Part shown: positions 1-11,683 of the stretch, piece by piece
How positions within the stretch are numbered: the first letter of the stretch is position 1
How the letters are laid out: each line of letters starts with the position of its first letter
DNA from: Margaritifera margaritifera
Taxonomy: Eukaryota > Mollusca > Bivalvia > Unionida > Margaritiferidae
Length of the DNA stretch: 64,000 bases
Assembly: GCA_029931535.1 (NCBI GenBank)
Contig: JAQPZY010001684.1
Coordinates: 868,001-932,000, forward strand
Reading direction: 5' to 3'
Program-made: the position numbers and the translations under genes
The notes under the pieces: generated by a model
What the model saw: only the letters and a program-made list of their open reading frames with translations
The model's database searches: none
What the model was told of the DNA's origin: nothing

Positions 1-87
1 CAATATGTGTACCAAATTTTATAGAGATACCTAGAACTGTTTGAGTTGTGCTCGAGAAATGAAAATGATTATGGTCAAATAGACAGG

Positions 88-163
88 GTGATAGCTATAT
101 CCCCCCATAATACACACCCGACACAGTGATAGCTATATCCCCCCATAATACATACCAGGAGGG
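88..163. repeat. Two-copy 38-bp tandem duplication
   Basis: GTGATAGCTATATCCCCCCA recurs at 88 and 126 with the following bases nearly identical, giving a direct duplication with a 38-bp period. Confidence 0.8.
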
Positions 164-857
164 ATAAAAATGCAAAGCTCATTTCAAAATTCTATCAATT
201 GTCAGTGACTTGTATGCATCAAGTTTGGTGAAAGTCTCACCATACCTGCAAAATATTTTGAAATCAGCATATTCTAAATTGTTCAAGGACCATAATATTG
301 AAACACACCAAGAGAAATCTTATCTACCTCATGCAAGATCTTGTTTTGAAAATGCTTCAAACCAAATTTGTTCAAATTAAACACAAAACTACACTGAAGG
401 CATGTTCACAAGCCCTTAGGATGGACACACATATGGACCAATGATTAAATGAATGCATAGATAGACATATGGTATTCTTTATCCTGTCACCTTGGCAGCA
501 GTGGTATGAACCTCTGGTCAATGTTGGTCGGTGGATAGTCTCATCAGATGTCCAAATGTTCTACCCCCCCCCCCCCCAAGAAAAAGAGAAACACCATAAA
601 AGAATTTGTATCCTAAATATAACAGTATGAATTTTATAATCATATGCCAATGAAGTATTCAAACCTCTTTCGGAGCCCTTTCCTTGGTCAGAATAATACT
701 ATTTTACTGAGGTAATAAAAATGGTGTCTGGTTCTGTAAATACAAAGATAATAATAAGCTTTACCACTGCATAATAGCTTTACTGCCCAGTATATGGTTT
801 AAAAGTAGGCAATACCAAATGTTTCATTTTCATTATAATTTTATTGCTGCAAGTAAA

Positions 858-1056
858 GGACTTTTCCAGTAAAATATACTTGGGACACAGGAAAGGCACT
901 TTCAACATGAAGTAATTGCCCATAGACACAATTTAGAATTTTGTATCATTTTAATATAAACTCTTTTAATAGTCAGAGTACCCTTGCATATATTTAAAAA
1001 AAAACAAAAAAAAACTGCCTCCCCTGGGTACCATGTACGCTTAAGTGGAACAGCCC
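858..1056. mobile_element. MITE-like repeat, copy 1
   Basis: About 200 bp matching 24059-24245 along its length (shared landmarks: TTCCAGTAAAA.ATACTTGGGA, CAATTTAGAATTTT, CATATATTT, ACTGCCT, TACCATGTA). The ends are imperfect inverted repeats of about 20 bp. No coding capacity, so non-autonomous; family unknown. Confidence 0.55.
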
Positions 1057-1891
1057 ACAGATGAAACTGCCATCATAGGCATATTTTAAAATGGATGACC
1101 CTACAAAATAAAGCTAAACTTTTACATGGCTTACCCCCCAAAATAACATCACTTCCAGACACAATCAATACTGTCTAAAATTCAGCACCCCAAAAATACC
1201 AAAATTGAACATACTGATTTCCCCAAAATAGTACATGCTTACAAAGCACCAAAGCCAGGTGAGAAATGCAATTGTAGCAGTGCTGGAGATGGTTTCAGCA
1301 CTATGGAATAAATAATACCATCAAAGTATAACTAGGGAAATAAATGAACAAATAAGCACACAGTATTAAATGTATTTTAATTTTCTCTCACTGACTGACA
1401 CATCTAAATAACACAACCATGAAGAGTCATTCACATACAAATTGCACATGCTTAATATTGAAAGACAAACATCTCATTTGCATTAAGATTGATTGGAAGA
1501 AATTAAGATAATCACAAAACTCTTCCTAAAGCTGTTGTTCCATTAGAGTGATTTCATTACATCTTTGTTAAAGTAACAATAATTGAACATCTGAAGTTTA
1601 AACCAGGCAACCTACCAAAATAATTTTTTTTTTATAAATTTACAAAAATGGATGTTAATCCCTTGTGATAATTTCATTTCACTACTATGAAAAAGACACA
1701 GAAGTAACAATAGAAACATATAAAGCAGCTAGTACCTTAAGTTGTTTTCAAATGGTATCGAGACCTATGCTATATCTAGATGTGCATCAATGCAAACGGC
1801 CTAAAAATAAAACTGAGAGTTCCATCGATAATTTCAAACTGGTTCTTTTCTCCATTTATGTAACAAGGTATATTTGACTCAGCCTTTATTT

Positions 1892-2010
1892 GAAAACATC
1901 GACATGTATAGTGTCTTTACAGATGGGTGTGCAAACTGACTTGACTCTACATAAAAACATCTATATAGTGTCTTTACAAATGGGTGTATAAAATGACTTG
2001 TCTCTGTATG
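1892..2010. repeat. Two-copy 60-bp tandem repeat
   Basis: The landmark ATAGTGTCTTTACA.ATGGGTG recurs with a 60-bp period (units starting at 1893 and 1953). Confidence 0.65.
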
Positions 2011-2701
2011 GAGTCTACTATTAAGATACCCACTTTTTTTCTTACAAGTTCAGAACCTTATCAGAAATAAGCAAAGTATTATGAGTAAAACAAATTGGAA
2101 GACGATTGTATGCTGCTTTATTTACAGCAACTACAATGAGCAGGTGTGATCAGCACTTTAAATTTTATACTCAATCAACGGATAGGTTTTAAATTTTGAA
2201 TTACATTAAATTAAGAATGCATTTTCAAATCAATAAAATAAAGACATGAAACATTATAGATTTACATTTCCATAATGATGAATGCCAAAATAAATCAACC
2301 TGACATCACAGTGAATCAACTGCAAGAAAAGCGACACCAAATTACTCACCAAAAACTTGATACAATGTATCAATTTGTTTCAAGTTAACAGTCATATGGT
2401 CTGTCCCAGCGCTATTCAGTACATAATTCTGCGATTTGAGTGCGATAGATCGGGGCTAGAAAAATCTCAATTTTTATAACTTACCTAACCATCCTGTCCA
2501 CTTGCCCAGAGCCTGCACTCGACAAAAAGGAATCTATTTGTGCACACCGACAAAGACATTGAAAGATACAAAATAAAATATATTCCACATTATTATATAC
2601 TCATTTTTTTCTCCATTAACTTTGCATTGTCAGAATCGTGCAGTATTTCTCCATACTGCACGGCTTCATACTGCACGACACATGTCTAAAAATAGTATCG
2701 G

Positions 2702-2974
2702 GTGTTAGGAACTACTTTTTATTGTAAACAAACAATGTACGCAAATGTAGCAGACACCGGAGCTTTTGCTTTATTAGATTTGTCTGTGGATGAACTAAGC
2801 AAGCTGTTTGAGAGTACATATGATAAAGCTGACGATGTGGATGAATTCATTGAGTCACAAAAGAAACTTTCAACCAAGCAAGTGACTGAACGTGATATTC
2901 ACAATGTCCAGCAGTGGCTTTATGACAACAAACGTGAGACATGCAGTATTGAAAATATCATTCCGACAATTTAA
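2702..2974 (+). pseudogene. Crypton-like N-terminal fragment
   Basis: 90 codons, an acidic helical N-terminal stretch: SVDELSKLFES, then FIESQKKLSTKQVTERDIHN and the tryptophan in VQQWLYDNKR. Spacing resembles the N-terminal DNA-binding helix bundle of Crypton-derived proteins. The frame stops before the catalytic core and the downstream bases are full of stops, so it is a relic. Confidence 0.4.
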
Positions 2975-3329
2975 ACACTTTTTTAGCCTATGGTTCAGAC
3001 TATGAATCGTGTTCTCTAGAGTCTATAAAAAAAAATAGCATAAAAAGGCATCTTAAGACCAAATGATATTCCGTTTCTCTCAGAGACCGTCAATTTTACA
3101 AGTCCAAGCACTAAATTCGAAAAAATACAACTAAAGAAGGCGGATTTTGGTATAAAAGCAAGTGCCTCGGAGCCGATAAGCCACGATAATGAAGAGCCTT
3201 ATTTTCCGAAATGGGCTCTCACACCCCAGCCGCTTTGCAATTTTGCCTGTTTTAATTTTTTGAGAAAATGTTTGGATTTATAGTACAAGTCATATAGGTC
3301 ATGTAGCTGGGGTCCATCCAACAAAGATC

Positions 3330-3838
3330 ATGCAAGTGACAGTATATATAAATATGTCATCTATAGCTGGTAATAAGAATAATAATAACCTTGAATTTCT
3401 TCAAAATGTACTTACTGATCCACAGCATGAAACTGCACTGCAATCTAGACTACATTTCCAACAGAAATTGTATTCCAAAGGAGAATTTACTGCACTCCAA
3501 AACGAAATGAATTTGATATTCCCTAACAAAAATATTTAATCCTGGATCTTCTTGAGAATTTCAATTAAAAGAATTTCATATTTTGTCCACCTTATGATTC
3601 CAAACTATCAATGGCAGAACAGTAACACATGTGTAGCTTGCTGTTGACACCAGTCCCTCCAGCTACATGTACATCGAACGTAATCGACACAGCTAATAAT
3701 GCAAGTCCACCACAACTAAAAGAGCAGAATTTAGTTACATCGACAGAAAAACAAAATCCTTCCATTCCAGATCAACTGGGAAAGTTGTTCCAAGGCGCAG
3801 TCATTCACAATGTGACTCAAAATTTCAATTTTAAGTAG
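3330..3838 (+). pseudogene. Crypton-like C-terminal fragments
   Basis: Two short frames (3330-3539 and 3629-3838), separated by stops. The first has a helical FLQNVLTDPQ-type stretch. The second ends LFQGAVIHNVTQNFNFK, a short beta-like tail common at the end of Crypton-derived proteins in marine invertebrates. No recombinase residues (R..H-x-x-R..Y) are visible. Decayed remnant. Confidence 0.35.
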
Positions 3839-4070
3839 ACCAAAATGAGATTTCTTTTTTAAATGAATGACTGAGCGCGCGGTACTCTACCAAGTTCAAA
3901 GGTCACTGGGCGGTGCCATGTGCGCATGAAAACTATTACTGTGCATCTGTTTAACTGTGGTTGTGTATTTACTTTGCAATATAGCAGAAATTCAGTTACT
4001 TTGTTTCTTGTAGTGTGTTCTTTTTATTATTCAGCCTTAGGTAGAAAAGCAAAATGAGTATATAATAAAA

Positions 4071-4193
4071 AGGTTACTACATTTGTATATGAAAATATGA
4101 ACTCGTTTTTTCTGAGCTATACTGCACTCCTGACGTCATGCAGTATAGCTAAAAAAACCTAGTTCATATTTTCCCATACAAATGCAGTAACCT
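4071..4193. repeat. 123-bp near-perfect palindrome centred on TGACGTCA
   Basis: AGGTTACTACATTTGTATAT at 4071 pairs with the complementary end at 4193. The arms are about 55 nt with few mismatches. The short centre is TGACGTCA (4131-4138), itself a perfect palindrome and the CREB/ATF consensus. It directly follows the Crypton-like remnant and shares its TGCAGTAT motif, so it may be that element's terminal structure. Confidence 0.85.
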
Positions 4194-4199
4194 ATAACT

Positions 4200-5930
4200 A
4201 CTACCTAGATACTACTTTATTGTAATGTCCTATCACCATTATTTTTAGGTCACAACGATAGTTGTAATCTGATTGGATCTTTCTAATTTTGACTGCCAAT
4301 CCATTAAACTGTTCAAAATTGTTAGAAGGTGAGACTCTATTGGCTTTCCTCTGGCTAATTATCAAATTAAATATACTGCTACAGTCACTTGATACAACAG
4401 GACCAACAGTGTCATGATAGAAGGTTCGGGAAATATCACCACAGGCACAATATTTGTTGGCTACTTACTCTACAATGGGGATTAGCAGTAAGCCAGCAGT
4501 GCAATTATTGATTGATTAAAGAACTGATAAAGCACATGGGGAGGAATAAAATGGTTATAGATGTGTGTCACAAGTTATTTTACTGATTACTGATCATTAA
4601 GCTTGCAGTTCAAATGAATCACACAGTATTGAATCATTTCAAAGTAACAGTCACTTACTATACTGGTGAAAAAGTTGCTTGCAAAGCTGGGCATGACTAT
4701 GAGAACAAGCACCTGCCAGGAAGCATGAACAACTTGTCCTTGGCATCTGGGTAAGGGATATTTTACTGCTGTAGCCAGTGAGGCATCATGGTTATTTTTG
4801 GTAGGAAATGACAAAATTATGAATTTAAATTGAAGTACAACAAATCCAGGAGTTTGTTTTGTGATTATTAGGTTTGGACTTGATCTGACTGCCCCTTTTG
4901 AAATCCATAAGCTATCCTGGCTGCTTGCTGTAGACTTAGTTCTAACTTTGAATATGTTAGGCATACTGTCAGTGTTGATCTATTGTTTGTAACTCTCATT
5001 TGTCCTGAGAACTAAACTGGATATATCAAAATGACTAACTCTGGATCAGCCTTTTCTTTCTGCCAGCAAATACAATTGTGCTAATTTATTAAGTTAGTGG
5101 ACTCACAATTTCCAAATATCTCTTCCTCATGCATGCTCACAAACACATATTTCTGATTTCTATGTCATTTGGTCGATCAGCACTGGATTGGTCTGGACCT
5201 CGATTAATGGTAACTGCTCAATCAGTCATTTTACTGTGATTGACAGGCATTTTTCCTCCTTCAAATTTCCTGCATTTACTTTTCTGCAAATATTTCTAAA
5301 AGGGATTTTGTCACCGACCCTAATAAATGCAGATATCGACCTGACAAGTGTGGATTTTAAACTGTAATGTATATAACTGTGCATCGAAGTAAATAAAAAT
5401 GGCATCTTCCAAAACTATTTACCCATGGCGCAGTGCAAATTTATGAAAAGTTTCATCAACTGCTCATTTTAAACCAATCAACAACGTCAGTCAGTAATTT
5501 GCTATATTTAGTGCACAATCGAAACAGTGATCCGATTTGCAGTTTTACTCATTCTTTTTAACAATCATACAAAATATAAAAAAATTAATTAAGTAAACAA
5601 AAGTTTCCACAACTATCAGATACATTTTCTACCATTTTTTAGTAATTTACCTGTGATAAACCATTTTCCATATTACTACCTACAGAGATAGACAATAAAT
5701 GAGTCTAACAATTGACTGAATTATAAAAAAATAACTGCTTTATTCCAACCTAGAAAACTATATGCTCTCAATTGAGAAAAGTTTATGATACATCTTTACA
5801 TTTTCATTCCATAAACTTAAATTCTGAGTACATGCAGTTGTCTCAGTATTTAACTTTTCAACATAAAGTGAAAATAACTACAGAAAAAGTTTGTATATTT
5901 TTAGTAACAGTGGTCATGTTTAAAGCTGAT
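4200..5930. other. Intergenic DNA, nothing recognised
   Basis: No gene, SINE or clear tandem repeat was recognised. The minus-strand open frame at 4587-4964 has no domain-like composition, no partner exons and no recognisable motif, so I do not call it. Confidence 0.5.
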
Positions 5931-5934
5931 TGAA

Positions 5935-6843
5935 ATCTTTTGTACAAAGTTGAAAGGTTTTCATGCAAGGTAGCTTTCTGTCAAATTCTATTCAGTAGTT
6001 TTTGAGAAGTCATTAATAGCTTTTTCTATTTTTACAAATGGCAACCATATTTGATGGTGGATCATCATCATTTACAAACACTTGAAAGGTCTTCATGCCA
6101 CAATGCTTTCTGTCAAGTTTTGTCAAATTTTATTGTGATTTTGGAGATGTCATGTAAAGATTTGTCTAATTTTAGTAATGGCAGCCATATTAGAGGGTGG
6201 GTTGGCATTTTTTTTTTATAAATTTGTAAGGTCTTCATGTCAGGATACTTTCTGTCAAATTTGATCAAATTCTGTTCAGCACTTATTGAGAAGTAACGCA
6301 ATAGTTTTTCTATTTTTTGTAATGGTGGCCATATTTGATGGCAGATCGGCATCATATACATCAAACTGAAAAGTCTTTATGCCTGGATACTCTGTGCCAA
6401 GTTTGATTGAATTTGGTCAGGAGGTTTTTGAGAAGAAGTTGAAAATAGCATTGTTGATGGACAATGGACAAGTTTTTCTATGCTTGGTAACAGTGACCAT
6501 ATTTGATGGCAGATCAACATCATTTATACAAACCTGAAAGGTCTTCATGCCAAATGCTTTCTGTCATATTTGATCAAAATCTGTTTAGCAGTTTTGGAGA
6601 AGTTTATTAAAGATGTGTCTATTTTTAGTAATGGTGGCCATATTTGATGGCAGATTGGTATAATTTGTACAAACTTTAAAGGCCTTCATTTCAGGATGCT
6701 CTGTGTCAAGTTTGTTAAAAATGGTTAAGCACTTTTTGAAAAGAAGTTGAAAATATCAATTGTTGACAGATACCAGATGATGCACAATGAAAGAAGGTCC
6801 ATACCATAAACTTACATAGCCTTACAGCCAGGTGAGCTAAATT
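5935..6843. mobile_element. Tandem-core element (about 145-bp units) with hairpin terminus
   Basis: Five diverged units, each with a GGTGGCCATATTTGATGGCA-type core followed by CATCATTTATAC and GGTCTTCATGCC, at about 6041, 6180, 6320, 6486 and 6633. The array ends in a tail (GTTGACAGA..GATGCACAATG..ATACCATAA) and the end GCCAGGTGAGCTAAA, which matches the hairpin end at 25163-25197. Non-coding; the layout is like non-autonomous Helitron-type elements of bivalves (inference). Confidence 0.6.
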
Positions 6844-6849
6844 TTATCC

Positions 6850-7935
6850 AAATCATATGCATGAACAATACTTACATAGCAAGGTATAAAGTCAATGGAA
6901 ATATGTTGGACAATGTGTGTATCTTCCAAAAAAACTATGAAAAAAATTATACTCATTGTACCAATCTAGCAGTAAGAAAATAATGAACAATTTATGAATA
7001 AATTTCCACTGAAAACTATTTTCCTTGTCATTTTCTGCAAGCAAGACATTTCTACACAGCACATTTTGTGTATATCAGTTCAGAATATCAGCACAATGCA
7101 TACTGCAGTTACACAGAAATATACCTACAGCCCAGAGATTCCAAAATCACTGTATATGCCAGACATTTCCGACAAATGAGCTCAAAACTGTCAAATGACC
7201 GTTTGCAAACGTGACATTTTTGACATTATTCATAAGGTACCTATAATTATTCCATGCATTATTATGTTTTCCCATTTGTTTAAACACACAATAGCCACAA
7301 AGGACAAGACAAAAGAGGTGTGAAAGCCTATCTCCTGGACTTATCAAAAATGCTGTATTTGAAGATTGCCCCAGAGTACTGTACTATAGACAATACACAA
7401 GTCTCTTGCACCAATTGTATTTAAACGATATTGTGTTACAGTGTGTCAGCACATAAGACCATAAGAACAAAATATGTGTAGCCTAGGCCAGAATTAGAAA
7501 GAAACAAAAAAAAAAAAAAAAAAAAAAAAAAACCCACTAGCAACAGCAACTAACTTTTATTATAGTCCTCCAAGACTTGTTTGGGGACCTCATCAAATAA
7601 AACTTCACCATTGGACTTGCCCATACATATAATTAATTTGTAAAAACTAGAGTTGAATAAAATACCATTGTTGGGTGAAACTCTATTATAGTTTTTTTTT
7701 AAGAAAAAAAAAATGATTTTTTAAAAATAAATAACTAGTTTGAGAGGAAACCAGTGAATCATAGAAGAATACTAATACTAAAGCAGCAGCAAAGCCAGAA
7801 CCCAAAAAATATAGTTGGGGTGGGGTGGGGTTTAGAAATAATTTTTAATGATGTAATATTTAGCATTGCTTTACTCTCTGAGACAGAAATTACCCTTGTC
7901 TATACAAGAAAATTCCATCCTACCATTAGATGGAA
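6850..7935. other. Intergenic DNA with poly-A tracts
   Basis: Nothing gene-like. There is a poly-A run at about 7505-7531 and short A/T tracts near 7690-7720. Small open frames here are low-complexity. Confidence 0.5.
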
Positions 7936-8419
7936 ATTTTCAGAAGTTCTGAACTGGAAAGAAGACAGACCCAGTCTGTCCCCCATATGTCATTGGCCCA
8001 TGCACAGTTGCTGTCTTCATTCTTGGGGATATAGACTCCTTGTTGTCCATCATAGAAGGGTGCAAGGAGGGAATCTAGCAATGGCGACAGGTTAAGTATT
8101 ATATCAGTAAAATTTGTTTATCCCCCACCACAAAAAAATGCATTTTAGTATCAGTAATACATCACCTGTCACTATTGTGTTGCTGAATTTGCCAGTGCGG
8201 TGGGAGGCTGATGGCCTCAAAACTGGTAAAACAAAGGTATTTTTAACCTTACCCCAGTAAGAATGTCCACTACTGCAAGTTGGTATCAGCTTGGGGCACT
8301 TTTTGTGCCACAACAATTGGCCCCAAAGAAAACATGCCTTCACTCTGGTGAGCCAAAGACCAAAGGCAGAAAGAGAAGAAAGTAATGTGCGACTGCCAAA
8401 ACGCAACTTTCAAGGTCCT

Positions 8420-9060
8420 CAGCAGGGATAGATATAAGCAAGTCGACAACAAAGTCTTGGCTTGCAGCGTCTCCAAAAGTGACAGGATTCTGTCTAAAGG
8501 GACATGAACCAATCAAATGTTGGTGAGGAAATTCATCCCCATGTATATGAATGCCTGAGATGGAACTAGCTCAAATTTCTCTAGGTTTGGAATGAGTTCC
8601 AGCTGGGTCACTACGGACCATGAGCAGGAAAAATTGTGTCTGAGGGACTCTAAGAAGCCATTGTGACTCAACCAGTTGTTGAAATACGGGAGGATAGAGA
8701 TCCCCAGTTACCTCAGGTTGGCACCAACCATTCCCATCATTCTGGTAAAGATTTTGGGGGTGCAGGCAAGACCGAAGGGCAGAGCACGAAATTGGAAAAC
8801 CTTCCAGTTCAGACAAAACTGGAGGTACAACCAGCGAGGAGGAAAAATGGAAATGTAAAAGTATGCATCCTAAAGGTCGATGGAGACTGCCCAGTTGCTG
8901 GGCCTTATGGTATTTCTGACTGAAGATGTAGTCTCCGTCTTGAATTTTTCCTCCTGAAAAAACTTGCTGAAGGCAGAAAGATCAATAATCAGCTGAAACT
9001 TCCACCCTTTTTGGATACCAGGAAAATACGGGAACAGAAGGCCACAGACTGGTTGTTTAA
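8420..9060 (-). pseudogene. DIRS-type reverse transcriptase, inactive
   Basis: Piecewise translation shows QLIIDLSAFSKFF, then an SIDL-stop-DAYF block, then FQFRALPFGLA, then PYFNNWLSHNGFLESL, then NLEKFELVPS and LVHVPLDRILSLLETL. These are the RT palm blocks in the right order for DIRS. The catalytic box, normally Y-L-D-D, reads Y-F-N-N: both aspartates are lost. Stops interrupt several blocks, including one inside the conserved DL-K-DAYF motif. Non-functional relic. Confidence 0.72.
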
Positions 9061-9168
9061 CACCCTCTCTACTGTGCCCTACTGTTCAAGGGTGTACACC
9101 TCTTCCTTTAACCATACCAGATTTGACTGGTGGAAAAGAATGGGGATTCTCGCCAAAGGAGGATATTC

Positions 9169-9910
9169 TCAGAACTGAAGCTGGTATCCTTCATTATAGC
9201 ATGGACCCATCAATAGTCTGTTATGCTTAACATGGCCTCTGAAAAGAGTGCTAGTCAAGCACCCACAGGAATCCTTGTAAGAGGGATGCACAACAGGTGA
9301 AGGAGTAGTCATCAGAGTCTCTCCAAACTGGAGATCATTTTCTTGTCCTCCGAGATTGGGACACAAATCTGGGGCAAGAAGGTGGTAAACTTGATTTTCC
9401 ACCTTATTGAAAAACCAGTACTCTTCCTCCTCTGCCACCTGAGTTGATGGGTGGGAGGAGGTAGGGGACCCAAAGGGAGGAGACACCGTCTCAGTCTGTT
9501 TTTCGGCAAACTCACTACAGTCCACTAGGGCAGACAGGATATCTTTGTCCTGCTCTCATCCCGGGAGGCAGGACTTTCTGACCCTATCTCTTTCTTTTGA
9601 GTAGATCTGTGGGTAGGAGTATCCATGTCCCATAACTCCTCACACAAAGCTATGGAACAGAAGTGGCAGGAGGATGAGAACACTTCTTGACCTTATGTGA
9701 ATGTTTGGTGGAAGAAGACCAGCCCCTTTCCTTCCCCCTTGACTCTACACAAGCAGGAAACGTGGGTCCACAACTCACAACATCAGTCCTGCTATGAGGC
9801 CAAGGCCTGGGCATCAAAGGCACCATAAATAGGAAAGACAATTCACTTCCTTGAAATGGATGCCCCCACATCCTGTAGGGATTAAGAGGGATCATAGGGA
9901 AGGGGGGCAT
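9169..9910 (-). pseudogene. DIRS gag-like region, broken
   Basis: Minus-strand frames at 9650-9910, 9312-9515 and 9169-9525 are Pro/Ser/charged-rich and lie just upstream of the RT, the place of DIRS ORF1. No zinc knuckle is seen, which is usual for DIRS. Frames change at least twice. Assigned by position more than by sequence. Confidence 0.4.
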
Positions 9911-10189
9911 GCCAATCCCTGATCCCCTTCCCTTGTCTGGTGGGAGTACTCCGACTCCCTATCCCCAACAGGGTTGGTTGTTAGTATGACAAAAGGGTGT
10001 GTGTGTTTATCTCAACCTGATCCCTCTCTTCATATCGACTGAGCTCTAATGACCAGTACTCAAAGACCAGTGCACCGTCACTGGTCAATAACAAGACTGA
10101 ATGGAAGGAGCCCTCCTCTAAGCTTGCAAAGTGAGATCATTGATCTCCCCTTCCAGGGAGGCTCAATATGCTTGTCGCCATCACCAGTT

Positions 10190-10320
10190 TATGTGCTTGG
10201 AAAGGGTGCTGCCCCTCCCACGAGGTTGGGCATGACTCACTGTAATCCCTCACTGAGCAGTGGGCCTGGAGAGGGTGCTGCTCCTGCCTCACAGGGGAAT
10301 TGTGACTCACTCTTCGCCCT
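10190..10320. repeat. Two-copy repeat in the 5' region of DIRS copy 3
   Basis: GGGTGCTGC.CCT..C and ATG/GTGACTCACT recur at about 10204 and 10273, a loose period near 70 bp. The other two DIRS copies have different short tandem repeats in the same place. Confidence 0.45.
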
Positions 10321-11259
10321 AGTATTTCCTATATTGGGAGGGACCCTGGACCTAACCCTAACAGTCACTGACTGGGTCGGAACAACTGTCAGGAGTCCAA
10401 GGGCCTTATATTTCTCCATAGAAAATGATCGCATATCCTCCTTAGATTAAGGAGAGCTCTTCTCCACCAAAGGGCTTATCTTCTGGGCCCCTAAGGAGAG
10501 ATGAAGGAAGAAGGACCTATCCTCCTCTCCTTATAAGTTTGTCTATTTTCTGCAATGTTCCACACGTCATATGACAAAAGACAACAGAATGGACACCCAT
10601 CTGTACATTTGACAACTAGTGCAAGGAAGGCAGGTGGGGTGTATAACAAATAGGGGTTTCTAATGCCCACATTTGCCCATCTGCGACATGTTGCTGCAAA
10701 AAGAATTCTGAAAACAAGAAACAATAATCAAAGGCGTTGAATGGTGAATATATAAATATATGAATGGTGTGAGACCTGTAGTCAAACACAACCCAAAACC
10801 AGCAATACTTTACCTGCCCATATGGTATTAATGATAATGAGCTTGGTGTGAAAGCAGCAAAACACAATAATATTATAATGAATGAAAATGAGTGGTGTGC
10901 GACCACCAAAACTAACTATGGATGATTAATGTCGGTGTGCGAGTATAAAATTCAACATTTAATATTTAGTCAATGAAACATCAGACCAGATAGTTCAAAA
11001 ATATATGTAGATGAAAACACGTCTACCAAAATAAATACCAGAGATGAATGGGGAGATTATACCTATTGAAGAGTCCGGAAACAACCAAAATTGATTAAAT
11101 TATGATAAATTTAGGAACAATTATGGTTTACCTTATGCTCATAAAGAAAGGTACATAAAAGGCACTGCTGAAAACAGAACAACAATGCCTAAAAATTCAC
11201 AAGAGAGCTTAAACTACGAATAAATATACAATGGACAGAAGGTGTCAACACTCTAACTA

Positions 11260-11683
11260 TAGGGAAACCTGTATTTAAAATGCCAAAATGCATCTTTGAC
11301 ATGAAAAGAATGTAATATTTCCTAAAGCGTGATTGAATTCAGCCGAACAAAGATGCGCATTGGCCTATGATGTGTGTGTGTGTGTGGGGGGGGGGGGGGG
11401 GAGAACAGATTGGATTTGTTTTCTTTCCAGTTCTGAACTTCTTGAACTTTCCATCAAATGGGAGGATGGAATTTTTTTATTTGGATGAGTGTAATTTCTG
11501 TCCTGGACAGTAAAGCACCATAATAGCGACAGGTATTGTATTAATGATATTAAATTACACATTATTGGGTATATTTTAACATTAAGTATATCAATTTTGG
11601 ATTTTTTGTCACAACCTTTTTTTCACCTCCATTGAATGTTTTTCTATTAAATTTCACAAACATATGGGCACCACATTAATTTC
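11260..11683. other. Spacer with GT/poly-G run
   Basis: No gene. A (GT)n tract followed by about 15 consecutive G lies at about 11371-11401. Confidence 0.6.

Larger units (their letters stand above)
1..2590. other. Intergenic AT-rich DNA, no gene seen
   Basis: No coding region is supported; open frames are short and low-complexity. The stretch holds two short tandem duplications, a poly-C run at 564-577 and one copy of a 200-bp MITE-like repeat, listed separately. The rest shows nothing recognisable. Confidence 0.6.
2591..4067 (+). mobile_element. Crypton/DUF3504-like transposon remnant
   Basis: A 1.48-kb segment bounded by a perfect 17-bp inverted repeat (TATTATATACTCATTTT at 2591-2607, its complement at 4051-4067). 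It holds three short plus-strand reading frames (2702-2974, 3330-3539, 3629-3838). The first contains DVDEFIESQKKLSTKQVTER, like the N-terminal helix of KIAA1958/ZMYM-type Crypton-derived proteins. The third ends FQGAVIHNVTQNFNF, like the C-terminal tail of such proteins. The tyrosine recombinase core that would lie between them is absent. TGCAGTAT motifs occur at both ends (2639-2678 and 4120-4148). Family assignment is from motif memory only. Confidence 0.42.
7940..11260 (-). mobile_element. Degenerate DIRS-like retrotransposon fragment (copy 3)
   Basis: The minus strand carries, in order, a gag-like Pro/Ser-rich region (about 9910 to 9169) and a reverse transcriptase (about 9060 to 8420) with many stops and frame changes. 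The RT contains the motifs FQFRALPFGLA and NLEKFELVPSQAFIYMGMNF, characteristic of DIRS elements. No inverted terminal repeats, tyrosine recombinase or internal complementary region were found, so both ends are approximate and it appears truncated. Higher GC than its surroundings. Same orientation as the two DIRS copies at 29-41 kb. Confidence 0.65.

Noticed and set aside
4587..4964. 125-codon minus-strand open frame
   Set aside because: No recognisable domain, no splice partners, composition like translated non-coding DNA.
7754..8095. 113-codon plus-strand gene
   Set aside because: Overlaps the edge of the DIRS fragment, with no motif or codon signal.
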